DNA of 64,000 bases from positions 475,744-539,743 of the forward strand of contig NZ_JARNTW010000002.1 of NCBI RefSeq assembly GCF_029433105.1. The letters are read 5' to 3'. Each line of letters opens with the position of its first letter. The stretch's first letter is position 1. Shown in pieces: positions 46,137 to 54,521 of this stretch. Position numbers and translations under genes: made by a program. The notes under the pieces are model-generated. The model made no database searches. It saw only the letters and a program-made list of their open reading frames with translations, and was not told the origin of the DNA. This DNA comes from Runella sp. MFBS21 (lineage in GTDB: Bacteria; Bacteroidota; Bacteroidia; Cytophagales; Spirosomataceae).

Positions 46137-47222
46137 ATGAAAAAAGTGTTATTAAGTATTTCTTTCTTTTGGGTGTTTACAGTAGCTTATACCCAACGCC
46201 AAACCGAAAATATCATCTTAATCACCACCGACGGCTTGCGATGGCAAGAGGTGTTTGGGGGAGCTGACTCTAGTCTTTTATTTGATGCGACTTATACAAG
46301 CGATACGGCCAAACTCAAAAAACAATTTTGGGCTAATACTCCCCAAGAACGCCGTCAAAAATTGTTGCCTTTTTTTTGGGAAACAATCGCCAAACAAGGC
46401 CAACTCTACGGCAATCGCTGGAATGACAGCCGCATGAATATTTCCAATACTTACTGGTTTAGTTATCCAGGCTACAGCGAAATATTGTGTGGCTATGTAG
46501 ATGACCAAATCAACTCCAACGATAGCAAAGACAACCCCAACACGACTGTTTTGGAATTTATCAATCAACAACCCAAGTACAAAGGGAAAGTGGCTGGCTA
46601 TGCTACTTGGGATGTGATTCCGCATATTGTCAATGAAAAAAGAAGCGGTATCCCCGTCAATGCAGGCCATGAAGCCGTAAGTGGTACGAACCTTACCGAG
46701 CGAGAAAAATTATTGAACGAAATCCAAGAAAAACTGCCCAGCCCTTGGGGGATGACTCGTCAAGATTTCATTACGTACTATATGGCCAAAGAATATATTC
46801 AAAAAAATAAACCCAAGGTATTTTTCTTATCTTTCGACGAAACTGACGACTATGCTCACGCCGGGAAATATGATAACTATCTCCAAACCGCTCATATGGT
46901 AGATGCTTTTATCGCAGATTTGTGGCAATACCTCCAATCCCAACCTCAGTATAAAGGCAAAACTACTATTGTGCTTACAACCGACCACGGTCGTGGACAT
47001 ACCCCCAAAGCGCGCTGGAAAGACCACGGCACCAAAACCCCCGATTGTTTTCAGATATGGATGGGTGCTATGGGGCCTGATACCCCCGCATTGGGCGAAG
47101 TAAAAACCGAAAAAGTATTGTTTCAAAATCAAATAGCCCAAACTTTGGCGCACTTTTTAGGATTAGATTTCAAATGTGAACACCCCGTAGGAGAAGCAAT
47201 TCCCACGGTTTTAAAAAAGTAA
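46137..47222 (+). CDS. Secreted alkaline-phosphatase-superfamily hydrolase
   Basis: This 361-aa protein has a signal peptide (MKKVLLSISFFWVFTVAYTQ) and a fold of the alkaline phosphatase / phosphodiesterase / phosphopentomutase superfamily. Metal-ligand regions are visible: LITTDGLRW near the N-terminus, SFDETDDYAHAGKYDNY (Asp, His), VLTTDHGRG (Asp-His) and KDHGTK (His). The candidate nucleophile is the Ser or Tyr region in SYPGYSEILCG. It could remove phosphate or a phosphonate headgroup from a larger ligand outside the inner membrane, fitting between the SusCD importer and the PhnZ-like gene, which starts only 5 bp after it. The substrate is unknown; sulfatase or phosphonoacetate-hydrolase-like activity is not excluded. 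Confidence 0.82.
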   Translation: MKKVLLSISFFWVFTVAYTQRQTENIILITTDGLRWQEVFGGADSSLLFDATYTSDTAKLKKQFWANTPQERRQKLLPFFWETIAKQGQLYGNRWNDSRMNISNTYWFSYPGYSEILCGYVDDQINSNDSKDNPNTTVLEFINQQPKYKGKVAGYATWDVIPHIVNEKRSGIPVNAGHEAVSGTNLTEREKLLNEIQEKLPSPWGMTRQDFITYYMAKEYIQKNKPKVFFLSFDETDDYAHAGKYDNYLQTAHMVDAFIADLWQYLQSQPQYKGKTTIVLTTDHGRGHTPKARWKDHGTKTPDCFQIWMGAMGPDTPALGEVKTEKVLFQNQIAQTLAHFLGLDFKCEHPVGEAIPTVLKK

Positions 47223-47227
47223 ATAAT

Positions 47228-47791
47228 ATGACACCTACTACCTCTCTCGACGAAATACGTCGCTTATTTGAAGCACAAGGCGATGAGCAATACTATGGCG
47301 AAGATGTAAGCCAACTCGAACATGCGGCCCAAGGAGCAGACCTCGCCCGTAAAGCAGGCTACGATAAAGAAGTACAAGTAGCGGCGTTTTTGCACGATAT
47401 TGGGCATCTTATGCCAGCCGCACAAGAAGAAGAACTTATGGCTATATACGGTCGCAAAGACCACGAGGAAGTGGCCGCCGATTGGCTACGTGACCAAGGC
47501 TTTCCCGAAAAAGTATGCGTGCTGGTGGCCAACCACGTAAATGCCAAGCGGTATTTGACTTACAAAAATCCAAAATACTTTGCAGGATTGTCGGAAGCAA
47601 GCCGTAAAACTTTGGAATTTCAAGGAGGACCAATGCAAGCAGAAGAGGCTACACAGTTTGAACAGAATCCTTATTTTGAGCTAATCATTCAGATGCGGCG
47701 GTGGGATGAAGCCGCTAAAGTAACAGGCCTAGCCAAGCCCGATTTAGAAAAATATCTATCGCTGTGCGAAGAGGTGTTAGGCCAATCTTAG
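47228..47791 (+). CDS. PhnZ-like HD-domain mixed-valent di-iron oxygenase
   Basis: PhnZ cleaves (R)-1-hydroxy-2-aminoethylphosphonate to glycine and phosphate. This 187-aa protein keeps the PhnZ pattern throughout: Tyr22 and Glu25 in YYGEDVSQLEH with His32, the HD pair His56-Asp57 with His60 in LHDIGH, His79, His103 and Lys107 in NHVNAKRYL, the stretch LSEASRKTLEFQGGPM, and Asp160 in MRRWDEAAK. By comparison with the PhnZ sequence as I remember it, these correspond to Y24, E27, H34, H58-D59-H62, H80, H104, K108 and D161. It is cytoplasmic. The companion 2-oxoglutarate dioxygenase PhnY is not in the window. This is the strongest single indicator of phosphonate catabolism here. Confidence 0.9.
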   Translation: MTPTTSLDEIRRLFEAQGDEQYYGEDVSQLEHAAQGADLARKAGYDKEVQVAAFLHDIGHLMPAAQEEELMAIYGRKDHEEVAADWLRDQGFPEKVCVLVANHVNAKRYLTYKNPKYFAGLSEASRKTLEFQGGPMQAEEATQFEQNPYFELIIQMRRWDEAAKVTGLAKPDLEKYLSLCEEVLGQS

Positions 47792-48115
47792 TTCTTATTT
47801 CAACTTAGTAAAATACCCAGACCACTAATAGCTCGACCCGATTCATTGTTTGGGTCGAGCTGTGAAAACCATCGAAAAACAAAACCTTTGACGAGGTATT
47901 GCTACCTCGCTTTCTTCTTTTATTCCCTAAAATATACATAGTATTGGTTTGTGGAGAAGGATAATATTTTCTGTTAGCACCGTGCTTTAGTCCATTTAGC
48001 TTTATCGGTAAATACTCCCAAGGTCGTCGGTATTCTTGGCTGTTTCATCGCTTTTCGGTAGATGTGGGCTAAACCTTTTGCTATTTTATTTTTCAAAGGA
48101 AAAATACCATACACC
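47792..48115. other. Intergenic region with two hairpins and a repeated 13-mer
   Basis: This 324-bp gap holds a perfect 10-bp hairpin (47830-47861, AGCTCGACCC / GGGTCGAGCT), a second 7-bp hairpin (47892-47909, CGAGGTA / TACCTCG) followed by CTTTCTTCTTTT, and the second ACCGTGCTTTAGT at 47979-47991. The second hairpin with its pyrimidine tract is a likely terminator for the PhnZ-like gene. Confidence 0.55.
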
Positions 48116-50947
48116 ATGTATATATCACGCATACTCTATTTATTCCTCGGTGTGATTGTAAGCACCACCTCATTATTAGCCCAAAACGTAGATGTAAAAG
48201 GCCGCGTTGTGGATGGCAGTGACCAATCTGCCCTTATTGGCGCCAATGTTTTATTGGTCAGTCGTGCCGACTCCACCGTTCGGTTCGGAACAGTCGCCGA
48301 CACCGTGGGGGCCTTTACTTTTAGAAATATTCCGACAGCCAGCTATCGCTTGATGGTTTCGTTTATTGGCTATACCAATCATGACCAACAGATAAATCTT
48401 CGCCGAACAAGCCCCGATTTAGGCAAAATTGAAATGAAAGCCGACGGGCAGCTCCTCAATGATGTGATTGTGAAGGGCATGGCCGAGCGGGTGGTGCAAA
48501 AAGGAGATACTACTATCTATAATGCGAGTGCTTTCAAGACCAATCGCGATGCTTCGGCGCAAGATTTGATTGAAAAAATGCCCAACATTACCATCGAAAA
48601 TGGGCAAGTAAAAGCCCAAGGCGAAAATGTACAACGCGTAACAGTAGACGGACGCGAGTTCTTTGGAGATGATGCCACATTGGCGCTCAAAAACCTACCT
48701 GCCGAAGTGATTGATAAAATTCAGGTATTTGACCGCTTGAGCGACCAAGCGCAGTTTACGGGTTTTGATGATGGCCAAACTACCAAAACCATCAATATCG
48801 TCACGCGCTCTGACCGAAATAATGGGCAGTTTGGGAAACTATATGCAGGCTACGGAACCGACGGCCGCTACATGGCGGGCGGTAGTACCAATTACTTCAA
48901 GAAAGACACGCGTATTTCGCTCATCGGTATGACCAACAACATCAACCAGCAAAACTTTGGTAGTGAAGATTTACTAGGCGTTTTGGGCGGTTCTGGCGGC
49001 GGTGGTGGCGGCAATCGTGGCGGCGGTGGCAATCGCGGTGGTGGTGGCAACCGTGGCGGCGGCGGCGGTAATTTTGGCGGCGGAAATGCTAGCTCAAATT
49101 TCTTGTCGGGACAGCAAGGAGGTATCAACAAAACCCACGCAATAGGTCTCAATTATTCTGACAATTGGGGTAAAAAATGGAAAGTAACGGGAAGTTATTT
49201 TTTCAATGATGCCAACAACAACAACGAGAGCCAATTAGCTCGTACTTTTTTCTCCACCCAAGGTACTGGACAATTGTATAACGAAGATTATTTTTCGGCT
49301 AGCAACAACACCAATCACCGTTTTAATGCCCGTTTAGAATATACTATCAATACCAAAAACTCAATCATTTTCACTCCTCGTTTGAGTTTCCAAGACAATA
49401 CCTCTTATAATACCCTTTTTGGCGCTAATAGCTTGGCTGGACAGCCTTTGAGCCAAACTCAGACTGACAATCAGGCCAATACCAAAGGCTATAATTTCAA
49501 TAATAACATTTTGTGGAGACACCGTTTTGGTAAAATTGGCCGCACGCTTTCGGTAGGTCTTACTACTTCGGCCAATGACCGTAATGGAGAGTCATCTCTC
49601 GAATCAGTCAATCGCTATTTTGGGCGTTTGACGTCAGATTCTTTGCAGATTACAGATCAGAAAACAGAGACTTCTGGCAGCGGCTATACGATTTCGGGTA
49701 ATATTTCCTTGACCGAAAATGTGGGTCGCGGTGGGCAATTGCAGTTGAATTATGTGCCTAGTTATACCAAAAACTACTCTAGTCGTAATACTTATAATTA
49801 TGACCAAAGTACCAGCGAATACAGTACGCCTGATTTGAGACTTTCTAATGAGTTTGACAATACTTATATCACCAATCGTATTGGAGGAAGCTACCGGATG
49901 CGTATCAAAAAAACAATGGTGACCGCCGAATTAAATTATCAAAATGCGCAACTTAGTGGAATGCAAAACTTCCCACAGAAGTTTGAAACAGTGCGTAGTT
50001 TCAACAATATCTTACCTTCGGCGATGTTGATGTATCGTGGAACCGACGGAAAAAGCCTGCGTATTTTTTATCGCACTTCTACCAATGCACCTTCTATCAG
50101 CCAATTGCAAAACGTAGTGGATAATTCAAATCCATTGTTTCTCAAAACAGGGAATCCTGATTTGAAACAAGAATACAACCACAATATGTCGGTTCGGTAT
50201 GGTTTGACAAACGCCAAAAAAGCACAGAGTTTCTTTATCAATGTCAATGGGTCGTTTACCCAAAACAATATCAGCAATACCACCTTCATTGCCACTAAAG
50301 ATACGGTAGTAGCAGGTTTTCCGCTGAAAATAGGCTCGCAGTTTAGCCAGCCTGTAAACGTAAACGGCAACTGGAACATTCGTTCGTTTATCACTTATGG
50401 ATTACCCGTAAAATCGTTGAAAAGTAACCTAAACTTTAATCTAGGAACGGGCTATACACGTACGATTGGGTTGATCAATTATGCCCAAAATACTTCCAAT
50501 ACTCACTCTATTACGGGAGGATTGGTGTTGAGTAGCAATATCAGCGAACAACTTGATTTTACTTTATCGGTCAATGGAAACTACAATACCGTCACTAACA
50601 CCCTTCAGCCTGCTTCCAACGGAACTTATTATTATCAAAATAGTAACTTCAAACTCAACTGGCTGACCAAAGCAGGTTTCTTTGTCAATACCAACCTCAA
50701 CCATACCTTTTACACAGGTTTGGGACAAGATTTCAATCTCAACTTTACATTGTGGAATGCGGCGGTGGGTTATAAATTCTTGAAAAACCAAGCAGGAGAG
50801 TTGAAACTAAGCACTTTTGATGTATTAGGTCAAAACAATAGTATTAGTCGTAACGTCACCGAAACCTATATCGAAGACCTCAAAACTCGAGTATTGCAGC
50901 GTTATTATATGGTAACTTTCACTTACACTTTGCGTAATTTTCGGTAA
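48116..50947 (+). CDS. TonB-dependent-receptor-type outer-membrane protein with Gly-rich insert
   Basis: This 943-aa protein starts at ATG 48116 (MYISRILYLFLGVIVSTTSLLAQ signal). A carboxypeptidase-regulatory-like domain (VKGRVVDGSDQSALIGANVLL) is followed by a plug (NITIENGQVKAQGENVQRVTVDGREFFGDD) and an OMP_b-brl_3-type barrel ending TFTYTLRNFR (landmarks only). Residues ~291-325 (48986-49087) are a run of GGGGNRG units, which may form an exposed loop. No SusD partner follows. Such receptors import siderophores, peptides or metals, or serve in signalling; the ligand is unknown. Hairpins upstream and downstream suggest a single-gene transcript. Confidence 0.9.
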   Translation: MYISRILYLFLGVIVSTTSLLAQNVDVKGRVVDGSDQSALIGANVLLVSRADSTVRFGTVADTVGAFTFRNIPTASYRLMVSFIGYTNHDQQINLRRTSPDLGKIEMKADGQLLNDVIVKGMAERVVQKGDTTIYNASAFKTNRDASAQDLIEKMPNITIENGQVKAQGENVQRVTVDGREFFGDDATLALKNLPAEVIDKIQVFDRLSDQAQFTGFDDGQTTKTINIVTRSDRNNGQFGKLYAGYGTDGRYMAGGSTNYFKKDTRISLIGMTNNINQQNFGSEDLLGVLGGSGGGGGGNRGGGGNRGGGGNRGGGGGNFGGGNASSNFLSGQQGGINKTHAIGLNYSDNWGKKWKVTGSYFFNDANNNNESQLARTFFSTQGTGQLYNEDYFSASNNTNHRFNARLEYTINTKNSIIFTPRLSFQDNTSYNTLFGANSLAGQPLSQTQTDNQANTKGYNFNNNILWRHRFGKIGRTLSVGLTTSANDRNGESSLESVNRYFGRLTSDSLQITDQKTETSGSGYTISGNISLTENVGRGGQLQLNYVPSYTKNYSSRNTYNYDQSTSEYSTPDLRLSNEFDNTYITNRIGGSYRMRIKKTMVTAELNYQNAQLSGMQNFPQKFETVRSFNNILPSAMLMYRGTDGKSLRIFYRTSTNAPSISQLQNVVDNSNPLFLKTGNPDLKQEYNHNMSVRYGLTNAKKAQSFFINVNGSFTQNNISNTTFIATKDTVVAGFPLKIGSQFSQPVNVNGNWNIRSFITYGLPVKSLKSNLNFNLGTGYTRTIGLINYAQNTSNTHSITGGLVLSSNISEQLDFTLSVNGNYNTVTNTLQPASNGTYYYQNSNFKLNWLTKAGFFVNTNLNHTFYTGLGQDFNLNFTLWNAAVGYKFLKNQAGELKLSTFDVLGQNNSISRNVTETYIEDLKTRVLQRYYMVTFTYTLRNFR

Positions 50948-50968
50948 GAAGGTTATCAATTAAACACT

Positions 50969-50976
50969 TATCTTTG
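50969..50976 (+). promoter_or_regulatory. -7 box TATCTTTG upstream of the rfbD-like gene
   Basis: TATCTTTG matches TAnnTTTG and lies 62 nt before ATG 51038. No good -33 TTTG is seen at the expected distance. The hairpin at 50995-51022 would lie in the leader of this transcript. Confidence 0.35.
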
Positions 50977-50994
50977 TGGGTCTTTGCTAATATG

Positions 50995-51022
50995 ACTGCC
51001 AAGTTCGGAGGAGCTTGGCAGT
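50995..51022 (+). terminator. Hairpin with T tract upstream of the rfbD-like gene
   Basis: ACTGCCAAG / CTTGGCAGT form a perfect 9-bp stem with a 10-nt loop followed by TTTTTAATAATT. It is most likely the terminator of the upstream TonB-type gene. Because a -7 box lies just before it, it could also sit in the leader of the next gene. Confidence 0.6.
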
Positions 51023-51037
51023 TTTTAATAATTCACC

Positions 51038-51937
51038 ATGAAAAAAATTCTTATTACGGGTTCTAACGGACTTTTAGGGCAAAAGTTGGTAGAATTGCTC
51101 CTCAAACAGCCCCATGTTCAGTGTATTGCTACGGCACGCGGTGCCAATCGCCTCCCTTTCACCGAAGGATATGCGTATTATTCAATGGATATTACCGACC
51201 GCGAACAGGTAAATGACGTAATGGCACAGGTAAAGCCCGACGTCGTAGTGCATGGTGCTGCTATGACCAACGTAGACCAATGCGAGTTTGAAAAGGAAAA
51301 CTGTTGGGCTCAAAATGTGAAAGCGGTAGAATATATCGTAGAGGCTTGTCAGCAGCACAATATATTCCTTTGTCATGTATCCACCGATTTTATCTTTGAT
51401 GGTACATCTGGCCCTTACACCGAAGAAGGCGAGGCAAATCCACTGAGTTTTTATGGCTGGAGCAAATATGCTGCCGAAAAAGTAGTCGAACATTCCAAAC
51501 TTCGGTGGGCGATTGCGCGCACGGTGCTTGTGTACGGGATTGCGTATGATATGTCTCGCTCCAACATTATTTTATGGGTAAAAAAATCGCTTGAAGAAAA
51601 GAAGAATATCAAAGTTGTAACAGATCAGTGGCGCACCCCTACTTTAGCCGAAGATTTGGCAATGGGCTGCTTCCTGATTGCAGACCAAGAAGCTGAAGGG
51701 GTTTTCAATATTTCGGGTAAAGATTTACTGACCCCTTATGAAATGGCCATCATGACGGCTGAGTATTTCGGGCTCGACAAATCACTCATTGCCCAGGCTG
51801 ACTCTACCACTTTCACCCAGCCAGCCAAACGCCCCGCTCGTACGGGCTTCGTATTGGATAAATCACAAACAATACTCGGTTATGCTCCCCATACTTTTAC
51901 TGAAGGAATTGCCATTTTGGCAGGGCAATTGCAGTAA
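51038..51937 (+). CDS. dTDP-4-dehydrorhamnose-reductase-like SDR (RmlD family)
   Basis: This 299-aa extended SDR enzyme has the NADP-binding loop ITGSNGLLGQKLVELL, the serine in CHVSTDFIFDG, the YxxxK pair in YGWSKYAAEK and a C-terminal LDKSQTILGYAPH typical of RmlD proteins. The likely role is reduction of a nucleotide sugar for surface glycans, in line with the glycan cluster that follows. rmlA, B and C are not adjacent, so a generic sugar reductase or methionine-adenosyltransferase-beta-like role is possible. Confidence 0.85.
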   Translation: MKKILITGSNGLLGQKLVELLLKQPHVQCIATARGANRLPFTEGYAYYSMDITDREQVNDVMAQVKPDVVVHGAAMTNVDQCEFEKENCWAQNVKAVEYIVEACQQHNIFLCHVSTDFIFDGTSGPYTEEGEANPLSFYGWSKYAAEKVVEHSKLRWAIARTVLVYGIAYDMSRSNIILWVKKSLEEKKNIKVVTDQWRTPTLAEDLAMGCFLIADQEAEGVFNISGKDLLTPYEMAIMTAEYFGLDKSLIAQADSTTFTQPAKRPARTGFVLDKSQTILGYAPHTFTEGIAILAGQLQ

Positions 51938-51942
51938 CGCTG

Positions 51943-52020
51943 AACGCTGCCAGCCTTTCGAAGGCTGGTAGCGTTGTTTGGTGTAACCAAGCGCTGGCGG
52001 CCTTCTGAAGGCCGCCAGCG
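51943..52020. repeat. Two tandem related palindromes (REP-like)
   Basis: Unit 1 (51943-51975) has 15-nt arms with one mismatch around TCG. Unit 2 (51992-52020) has perfect 13-bp arms around CTG. Both share the pattern CGCTGsCrGCCTT-loop-AAGGC. They fill almost the whole gap between convergent stop codons. The pair resembles a REP/BIME-type mobile palindrome and may also act as a bidirectional terminator. Confidence 0.7.
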
Positions 52021-52025
52021 TTGCG

Positions 52026-53477
52026 TTAAAACTGGAAGTAAATAAATTGATTGGAACCAAATACCCCAAAGAAATAAGTGACAATCGTAAGGCCAATGAA
52101 CAGCATCCAGAATGTAGAGTCTTTACGGGTAGGAATGTGTAATACGTAGTGTTCTTTTATTAATAAGAATAGAATCAATAAAATACAAAACCACATCTCG
52201 GTGGTATTGAGCGCCGATTGAAGGGTATCCGACAATGACAAGTGAGCGATTTTGTTGAGAATCAAAAATGAACTTCTTACTTCTTCTCCTACGGTAAGGT
52301 CGGGGCGGTCGCCTACTGCAAAGAACACCCACGTAAACATGACAAGCAAAAATGTAAGAATGACTTGTAAATAACCATACCAAGTGGTTTGGGGAAGGGT
52401 GATGTTCCAGCGTTTGAAGAATTTGTCACGAATAGCAGCCGCTACTAAGTACAACCCATGTAAAAATCCCCAAATAATAAAGTTCCAACTAGCACCATGC
52501 CACAGCCCACTCACCATAAATACCGTGAATCGGTTGAAATAAGCCCTTGCTTCTGGCACCCGATTTCCGCCCATAGGAATATATAAATAATCCCTAAACC
52601 AAGAAGAAAGAGAAATGTGCCATCTTCCCCAAAACTCGGCAATAGACCTCGAAAAATAAGGCGTTCGGAAGTTTTCCATCAGCTTGAATCCCATCACCTG
52701 TGCCGAGCCAAGGGCAATATCAGAATAGCCCGAAAAATCGCAATAAATCCGAAACGTATAAAAAAAAGTAGCCACCAAGAGAGTCAGGCCATTGTGATGA
52801 GTAGGGTCGAAGTAGGCAGGGTCAGCCATGAGAGCGAGGCGGTCGGCCACTACCGATTTTTTGAAAAAACCAAAAGCCATTCGCATTAAGCCTGCTTTTA
52901 CGTTTTCCCAATCGTAAGCATGATTTTCGTGAAACTGATGTAGCACATTTTGAGGACGCTCAATCGGCCCTGCTACCAATTGTGGATAAAACATCACATA
53001 CAGCGCATAGATACCAAAATGCCGCTCAGGCTGCTGATTGCCACGATATACTTCAATCGTATAGCTCATGGCCTGAAATGTGTGAAACGACAACCCAATC
53101 GGGAAAATAAAATCGGTGTAAACATGCTTCAGGATAGGAAGACTCCACTCAAGACCTATTTTCCAACTAATGGCGTTGAAGTTTTCGGCAAAGAAATCGA
53201 AATATTTGAAAATCGCTAAAATCCCGACATTGGTCACAATACTGAGTACCAATAGCAACTTTCGCCGGCTACCGGTATGATTGGCTATCCAAATTCCCGC
53301 AAAGTAATCGATGACAATCGTAAGCAGTAATATGAGAATATAAATAGGCTTGAAAACCATGTAGAAATAACAACTCGCCATCAATAAAAGAAGCCATCGA
53401 CTTCTCCAACGAAGGCTGTAATAAGCGAGTGTTACGACAATAAAAAACAGTAAAAACTGAACAGAAACGAATATCAT
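52026..53477 (-). CDS. MBOAT-family O-acyltransferase (AlgI/DltB-like)
   Basis: This 483-aa polytopic inner-membrane protein has about ten helices. The MBOAT hallmarks are GRWHISLSSWFRDYLYIPMGGNR and the catalytic His in GLWHGASWNFIIWG. FPQLVAGPIER-like MFYPQLVAGPIERPQNV is also present. It transfers acyl groups, usually acetyl, across the membrane to surface polysaccharides. The AlgJ/AlgX-type partner is not adjacent. It is the last gene of the minus-strand glycan cluster. Confidence 0.93.
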   Translation of the reverse strand: MIFVSVQFLLFFIVVTLAYYSLRWRSRWLLLLMASCYFYMVFKPIYILILLLTIVIDYFAGIWIANHTGSRRKLLLVLSIVTNVGILAIFKYFDFFAENFNAISWKIGLEWSLPILKHVYTDFIFPIGLSFHTFQAMSYTIEVYRGNQQPERHFGIYALYVMFYPQLVAGPIERPQNVLHQFHENHAYDWENVKAGLMRMAFGFFKKSVVADRLALMADPAYFDPTHHNGLTLLVATFFYTFRIYCDFSGYSDIALGSAQVMGFKLMENFRTPYFSRSIAEFWGRWHISLSSWFRDYLYIPMGGNRVPEARAYFNRFTVFMVSGLWHGASWNFIIWGFLHGLYLVAAAIRDKFFKRWNITLPQTTWYGYLQVILTFLLVMFTWVFFAVGDRPDLTVGEEVRSSFLILNKIAHLSLSDTLQSALNTTEMWFCILLILFLLIKEHYVLHIPTRKDSTFWMLFIGLTIVTYFFGVFGSNQFIYFQF

Positions 53478-53515
53478 ACCCGATGATTCTTTGGAATCTA
53501 AAAAAAGTAATGAGG

Positions 53516-54466
53516 TTATTTCCTTAAAACTTCTTTCTCAATAATTTCTTCTTTTACGATGTATAGAGGACGACTTTTGGCTTGAAAAAAGATTCTTAAA
53601 ACATACTCCCCAATAATTCCCAAGGCAATAAGCTGTACGCCACTAAACAAGATAATGACAAACAATAAAGCGGTAAAACCCTCAATAATATCTTCAAAAA
53701 ATAATTTTTTAATCACCACCGTGACAAAGTATATCAATGCAATGCAAATTGCCGTACCTCCTGCCCATGACATGAATTTGATAGGAAATTCGCTGAAATT
53801 AAAAATACCATTATAAGCCAGTCGGAAAAGCTGTTTAAATGAATATTTGGACTCTCCTGCCATGCGTTCGCTTCTTTCGTACTCAATCCCCACTTGCTTA
53901 AAACCTATCCATGAGCGCATACCTCGTAGGTAGCGACTCTCTTCGGGCATTTGATTCATAATATCCGCTACACGACGGCTGATGAGCGCAAAATCCCCAC
54001 TATCAAGTGGAATATCTACGTAAGAAATAGATTTGAGAAGGCGATAAAACAAATAATAACCACTACGCTTGATGAAATTTTCTTTACGTTTTCGCCGAAC
54101 GGCATATACGACGTCATACCCTTCTTGGAGTTTTTTATAAAAATCTTCAAGCAATTCGGGCGGGTCTTGCAAATCACCATCAATGATAAACAACGCCTCC
54201 GTGCCTCTTGCTGCCGCCAAGCCTGCTGTTAAGGCCAGCTGATGACCATGATTTCGTGATAAAAATACACAATGATAACGCGCATCGGTAAGCGCTATTT
54301 GGCGCATTTGCAGCGGCGTATCGTCGCGACTACCGTCATCAATGAGCACTACTTCTACGCGCAGTGACAAGCTATCCATTAGACGATTGAGTCTTTCTAT
54401 GAGATGTGGAAGCGAAGCTGACTCGTTGTATAAAGGTGCTACAATGGAAATTTGAGGGAGATTCAA
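53516..54466 (-). CDS. GT2 polyprenyl-phosphate glycosyltransferase (GtrB/DPM1-like)
   Basis: The GT-A domain has IVAPLYNESASLPHLIERLN, VVLIDDGSRDDT, DGDLQDPPELL (DxD-type) and GESKYSFKQLFRLAYNG, followed by two C-terminal helices (GGTAICIALIYFVTVVI and ALLFVIILFSGVQLIALGIIGEY, landmarks). It moves a sugar from a nucleotide donor to undecaprenyl phosphate at the inner membrane. The in-frame TTG 54466 gives a normal N-terminus (MNLPQISIV); a TTG at 54508 would add 14 residues. It is 13-55 bp from the next membrane gene. Confidence 0.9.
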   Translation of the reverse strand: MNLPQISIVAPLYNESASLPHLIERLNRLMDSLSLRVEVVLIDDGSRDDTPLQMRQIALTDARYHCVFLSRNHGHQLALTAGLAAARGTEALFIIDGDLQDPPELLEDFYKKLQEGYDVVYAVRRKRKENFIKRSGYYLFYRLLKSISYVDIPLDSGDFALISRRVADIMNQMPEESRYLRGMRSWIGFKQVGIEYERSERMAGESKYSFKQLFRLAYNGIFNFSEFPIKFMSWAGGTAICIALIYFVTVVIKKLFFEDIIEGFTALLFVIILFSGVQLIALGIIGEYVLRIFFQAKSRPLYIVKEEIIEKEVLRK

Positions 54467-54521
54467 GGTGAAGCGATTGATTTGTGTTGAAAAAACAAAA
54501 ATAGACAAAAGTGAGTGAATA

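Noticed and set aside
48892-49152. Proline-rich protein on the minus strand
   Set aside because: It is the complement of the glycine-rich repeat of the TonB-type protein.
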